The notes under the pieces are model-generated. The model had not been told where the DNA came from and searched no databases. It worked only from the letters and a program-made list of their open reading frames with translations. The position numbers and the translations under genes were made by a program. Below are positions 59,228-64,000 of a stretch of DNA of 64,000 nucleotides, piece by piece; positions within the stretch are counted from its first letter, which is position 1, and the number at the start of each line of letters is the position of its first letter. Source of the DNA: Poecilobothrus nobilitatus (lineage: Eukaryota > Arthropoda > Insecta > Diptera > Dolichopodidae); assembly GCA_947095535.1 (NCBI GenBank), contig OX352773.1, positions 166,048,438-166,112,437 on the forward strand. Reading direction: 5' to 3'.

Positions 59228-61552
59228 CACAACACACAATAAACAAAAATAAGGATTTACTTTTCTAAGGCTCCAGTTATAGCTTTCATTGAAATGCTTC
59301 CGGAAAATGTTTATTTTCAATTTTTTTGCAGCAAAGGCATATAAAATTTAACAAAAGTGTTGATTTAATGATTAAATCACATTCGTAGACCGAAACATAC
59401 CCACCCTTTAAAAATAGAAAAAAGTTAATAATTACCAAAAGAGATGTTGTTTAATAATATAATATATTTTAGCTCTATATATTCCTATTCCTTTATTCCT
59501 ATTTCCCCCAATCCACTAACCAAATATTTTGTACCATAGATTCTACCCTAATGTTTGGTTTAAAAGGGGAGTTGGCGCTTGTTTAGTTAATGTTTGTTCA
59601 ATTTATAAATATTTAATCTCATTGGTATATTTCGAGATTGCTACTTACGCTCGCTAAATCTAAAGAGAGAAAAAACGTTTCGGATCATTTTAGCACCATT
59701 ATTTAATTATTTATTTGTATCTGATCACCCTTTTTCTTCCGAACTTTATTTGCCTACATAATCGTTTCTTTTATACTGTATTGTAATTAATTAATAAATG
59801 TGATCATATTGTAAATGTGAATGTTATAGAAATTTAATTGAGTATCTTATTAATTTATACAGCTAATGGAGATAATACCAAGAAATATAGAACGTCTTAA
59901 TAATCAGAACTTTGAAATAGAAAACTAAAAACTTGATAAAATTAAAATGCTTGTATCATTACAAAATATCACAAGTGTTCAAGTAAAAAATTAAAATAAT
60001 TGAATAAGTTTTTATAGAATGAAAAAAAAAAAATTTGTAGAAAAACTTCAAATTTATTGTTTTTAGTTTATTTGCTTTCCCTTTCCTTTTTTTTTTGCGG
60101 TTGGTGTCACATAAAATTAATTTTTAGAAAAAATAAAGTTTGATATTAGATAATATGAATGAGAAGATTTAAATTGCATTTAGAAACTTTTTCCAAATGT
60201 GGTTTATGATATTGAAGTTTACCAACTTATTATTTTTTTTTGTACTAGTGAACGAACAAAAAATATGAGAAATTGGTTAGAAAATGCCCTTGTCAAAGTT
60301 TATTAAACAAATAAGCCAGGGTAAAAAAAAAAGTTTTTTTTTTATTGTACTACAAAAATTGTAATGATACGAATATTTGGTGAATTTAAATCAAGGACCT
60401 ATTTAGTACAAATATAGTTAGATTCGGCAATTAAATTCTCATTTCTTAAATGCTCATTTGAACTGTTCAAGTTTTTGTACGTTCCATTAAACAGATTTGC
60501 ACATTGCTTTAAAATGCCTAACGTTTTATTGCTTCATTTTGTGATATTTGAATTGTTATAATACAAACAGAACAGATGGTTAAATCGAATAGTAACTTAA
60601 CAATATGATAAATGAATATTAAAATAAGTTCATATAAGTTCATATAAGAAATGCTAGAACTTCAAACGGCATGAAGAATTCCTAAACTCCCTTAGTAGTC
60701 TTTACTGACTAATTTTCATTTCCTCAAGCCAGAATAGTGTAATCATCCTATCTATACGTGTGCATTTTAACTACTGAACAATCGAAGAAAAGAAGGAACA
60801 AGTTTATTGGTGAAGGAGTAGAAAAATTGATAAGTTTATTCATATTGATTATGTTATATAGAAGATCACTATACTCATATTTACAATCTGAACCCTAGTT
60901 CAGATTTATGGTGGTTGACATAAACATAAGTTGTATAGAAGTCCGTTCGTTCTTCACTTTACAGATTAAGTGCCTTATAAAGTATTAATATTATGCACTC
61001 TATTGAAATTTTAGTTTTTCAAAGATCCAAAGTTAAAATTCGCTTGTGTACAGACAACCACTTATCACAAAAAAAAAAATTTTATAAGAAAAAAAATAAG
61101 CATAGCCAGGTAATATTAGAGAGGTTTTCTCTCAGCCTCTTTACGTAAAAGAATATTAATATTATTAGAATGAATTTACCTAAAAATAAAATGGCTGAAA
61201 AGGTATACTATATTGTGGAATAATGTGGTATTGAAGAATAAGTTAAGAATTCAGTAGATGATATTGTGTATAAAAATTTCTGATTCCAAGAATTTATGTA
61301 TCTAAAGGCAAAAAGAAATACCGCAGTTCTAATTACGAGTCACTCGCCGCGTTAGCAACCGATACAGTTTGAAATTGTATTTCTTACAACACACAAACTG
61401 TAGAAGCTGCAAAAACGAAGTAATGAAGGACTACGAACATAAGACCATAACTAGGGTCAGGTTTCTTTACCTTCTCATACCTATAAAGCAGTTATCCGAA
61501 AAGTAAAATTGGATAACTAATTTTATTTATATATTCTATGGGCTCATTAAAG
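59228..61552. other. AT-rich stretch with no supported gene
   Basis: A GC-richer patch at 61320-61480 ('gagtcactcgccgcgttagc') lies just upstream of the retroelement tail at 61553 and may be its decayed body, but stops occur in every frame and no motif is recognisable. Confidence 0.5.
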
Positions 61553-61675
61553 AACATAGTTGACAACCAAAAATATGAGGGAATCATATCAAAACAGCAC
61601 CTTGTCTGTGCTAATTGTGCCCTCCTTATTGATTTCTTGAGCCATGTAAACCAATCAACCAACCAGACAGTTCTA
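61553..61675 (+). mobile_element. Retroelement 3'-end fragment (shared with 34318-34435)
   Basis: 'gttgacaaccaaaaatatga', 'gggaatcatat', 'ttgagccatgtaaaccaatc' and ACCAACCA close the fragment. The block 'gtgctaattgtgccctcctt' is better preserved here than at 34 kb. It is likely a 3' UTR of a non-LTR element. Confidence 0.5.
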
Positions 61676-64000
61676 AAGAAATTTTAAAAAATTAAAGTGT
61701 AATATTACTGTAAGTATGTTACCAAATTTAAACCAATATTATGTTTTATGTTTATTCTACTCAAACCTATTCAGTTTAATTCATTTCAATAAAAAATTTT
61801 TTTCAGAAAAGTCACTGACATGAAAATTTATTTCTGATAGTGTCTTAAATTAGTTCTCAACATAAATTTTAATTTTTAGAATTAGAAACTCTTTAGCATT
61901 TTTAAGATTAAAAAAATAAAACAGATCAACGATTAAATTATGCAAAAGTGATTTTAATATTTAATAAAATATTTTATAAAGAAAAGCTGTCAGATTTAGA
62001 CCGAATAATCGCTCTATATTATGAAGGTTTTTAATATTTAATATTATTTACATTAACAATGTAATTGAGAACCTGGACCTGAAAATAAAAACAAAACCTC
62101 ATATTACACATTGTCACAATAGACTTTAATTAGTTTTTCTTTATTGTTGATCTCTTTATCCAAAGAAACAACAAAAATACAAATTTGTTTTTTTTTGTTT
62201 ATCTTTTCCTGTATTCTTTCCTATTCATCATTATTTCCTGTATTCCTTTCATCACTGTTATAGGCTCTTTGTTTAACTACTCTGATTTGATTTTTTTTTT
62301 TAGTATTTATAACGGAAGCAAAATAAAATCCGTAAACACCTCGATTTAAGTATATGATTTGTTTTTTGTTTTTCCTTGAAAATAAAAGTAAACACATATG
62401 GCATTAAAAATAAAAGAAAAACTATATTCATTTTAATTATCATACGGTTAACCACAACCATCACCATTATCAAATGAACAAATTTTCTTTAGGCACCAAA
62501 AAAAAAAACTAACTGATGGTTTAAATTGCATTCAAGCATAAATAATTAATTGAAAGGTATTCTATGAGAATGTGTCAGGGGCGTAATGCATTGGGTTATC
62601 AGGCTAGATATTGTATTACAGTTAAATATTTAATTAAAGTATATTGTAACGGTTATTATATGGGGCGGTCATAATTTTCAATTTAAAAAAAAAATAAAAA
62701 TTCCTTAGAGTCAGATTAATATGTTCGAGCTATATGTTTATTAAATATCAAGTGTTATTCAACTAATTATCCAATATCAAATGTTTTAAAGTGTGAAAAT
62801 GTTTCAATTAGTATGATTATACTAAACTATAATAGGTAATAATTATATGTTCTAGGACTTTTATAAATTCCGTCCAATGCATTAATTCGAGTTTTGGAAA
62901 CAAAACACAATACATGAAGACACTTATGTTATTCGACATTATTTACTTTAAAGTTTAAAGACCTTTAAAAAAGGAAAATTTTACAGTTTTTTTTTTTACC
63001 GTTGGAGGAGTTCCATAAATTTTTTTAATTATTTTCCCCGAATCTTCAAATTTTGTGAACCATATATAAAAGATATATTTTATTTTTTGTTACGTCACTG
63101 TTGTTACGTTCAATGTAATATGCACATTTGAAAAATTCATAAGAATTCTATTTTAAGGATATGAAAAGTAGTTCAGTTCCGTACCAAAAAAAAAAAAAAG
63201 GATTATTACAAAAACAAAAAAAGTGACAATTATCCAGACATAGTTTTAAATTCAACGACGTTTAAACAGTTGTTTGTTGTTGATGGTATATGGTTTAACT
63301 AAAATAAATGTTGTTGTAACTTTACAAAATCACTTTTCAAATGAATACGTAACTGTCTTAATACTATCATGCATACAAAATAAAGATATCATGTGGAAAT
63401 TTAACAATTTCTTTGCTTTTATTTTGTTTAATGATTTTGTTTTTGTACTTTTTTTTGTTTTTAATTCACTGTTTGTTAATAATTGGTTTTTTAATGTACG
63501 AATGTATGCATAACCTTTTTGTTGTTATATGCATATTTGTTATGTTAAATAAAGGAAGGAAAAGAGAAAATAATAAATTAATGATATATTCTAGAGATTT
63601 GAAATTGTCATTTAGGTTATTTGTCATTTAAAGCCATCACCAACACCATTACCAACTTTGATATGTAATTAAATGATTACTCATAATAACGAATAGAGAT
63701 TCATTAATTCATTAAGAAATTAGATTAGAAAATCCAGATCAATGACCTAAATTTAATTTTTCTAATAAAAAAAAAATTGACTATGAAGAATAAACTATAG
63801 GGTAAACTTATAAAACGATTTTGTTCGATTACCATACGTGACTGATACATTTTTTAAAGATATATATAATATAGAAATCTCACAATATAAAGAACTAAGA
63901 AAATAATATTGGCTCACACAAAATATTGATACTAAATATAAATAATTTATATTCGCTTTTATGATTAATTTTAAGGATCATTTTCGTCAATTACTCTATA
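61676..64000. other. AT-rich stretch with no supported gene
   Basis: Two overlapping plus-strand open stretches at 63274-63631 are rich in L, F and V, occupy different frames and are most likely noise. A lone CAGGGGCGTAATGCA at 62576 resembles a hAT terminus, but no inverse partner was found to the window end. Confidence 0.5.

Noticed and set aside
62576..62590. CAGGGGCGTAATGCA resembling a hAT terminus
   Set aside because: No inverse partner or 8-base target duplication was found downstream or upstream in the window.
63274..63631. Two overlapping hydrophobic open frames near the right edge
   Set aside because: They overlap in different frames, are made of T-rich codons, and show no signal beyond what AT-rich noise gives.

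Overview
The window is strongly AT-rich eukaryotic DNA with no bacterial organisation: no long open frames, no operons and no rRNA. The repeat content points to an arthropod, most likely an insect and possibly a fly. It has tRNA-headed SINEs, non-LTR retrotransposon debris ending in ACCA-type repeats, elements built on a TATACCC/GGGTATA terminal hairpin with internal tandem arrays containing AGCTGCCATA, and Helitron-like elements with a short CCGT or GGAC microsatellite. Species and order are inferences. No complete protein-coding gene can be supported. The window reads as a repeat-filled intron or intergenic region.

Region by region. 1-5740 is one copy of a dispersed family (called X here) split by a head-to-tail tandem of two 2.53 kb units (family H) with no spacer. 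8679-15043 is a nested stack: a 6.4 kb terminal-hairpin element (family T) carries 259- and 306-base arrays, is interrupted by a 3.9 kb inverted-repeat element, and that element holds two smaller MITEs. 18.5-19.7 kb is a cluster of tRNA-headed SINEs. 21.6-23.7 kb holds two weak candidate exons and a 5'-truncated LINE RNase H/zinc-motif fragment. 28.7-29.9 kb is a reversed X copy split by a MULE-like element with a GC-rich core. 39-46 kb is dense in inverted-repeat MITEs and SINEs, including a roughly 1 kb inverted duplication with a SINE in each arm. 46.5-47.9 kb is a reversed T copy split by a hAT MITE with a perfect 8-base target duplication. 50.6-52.6 kb holds the longest X copy and a second, reversed X copy. 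52.9-53.9 kb is an inverted-repeat element with a perfect 9-base target duplication. 57-59 kb holds another X copy and a 947-base inverted-repeat element. The rest is AT-rich sequence with homopolymers and short microsatellites.

The regular signals are therefore mobile-element structure and nesting rather than pathways. The window also holds three polypyrimidine-CAG|GTAA junctions, at 15190 and 43993 (+) and 57115 (-), of the kind used for recursive splicing in long insect introns. They are the best hint that host transcription crosses the window. All homology between copies was judged by eye, and outer boundaries are good to within a few bases only where a target duplication or terminal repeat is stated.
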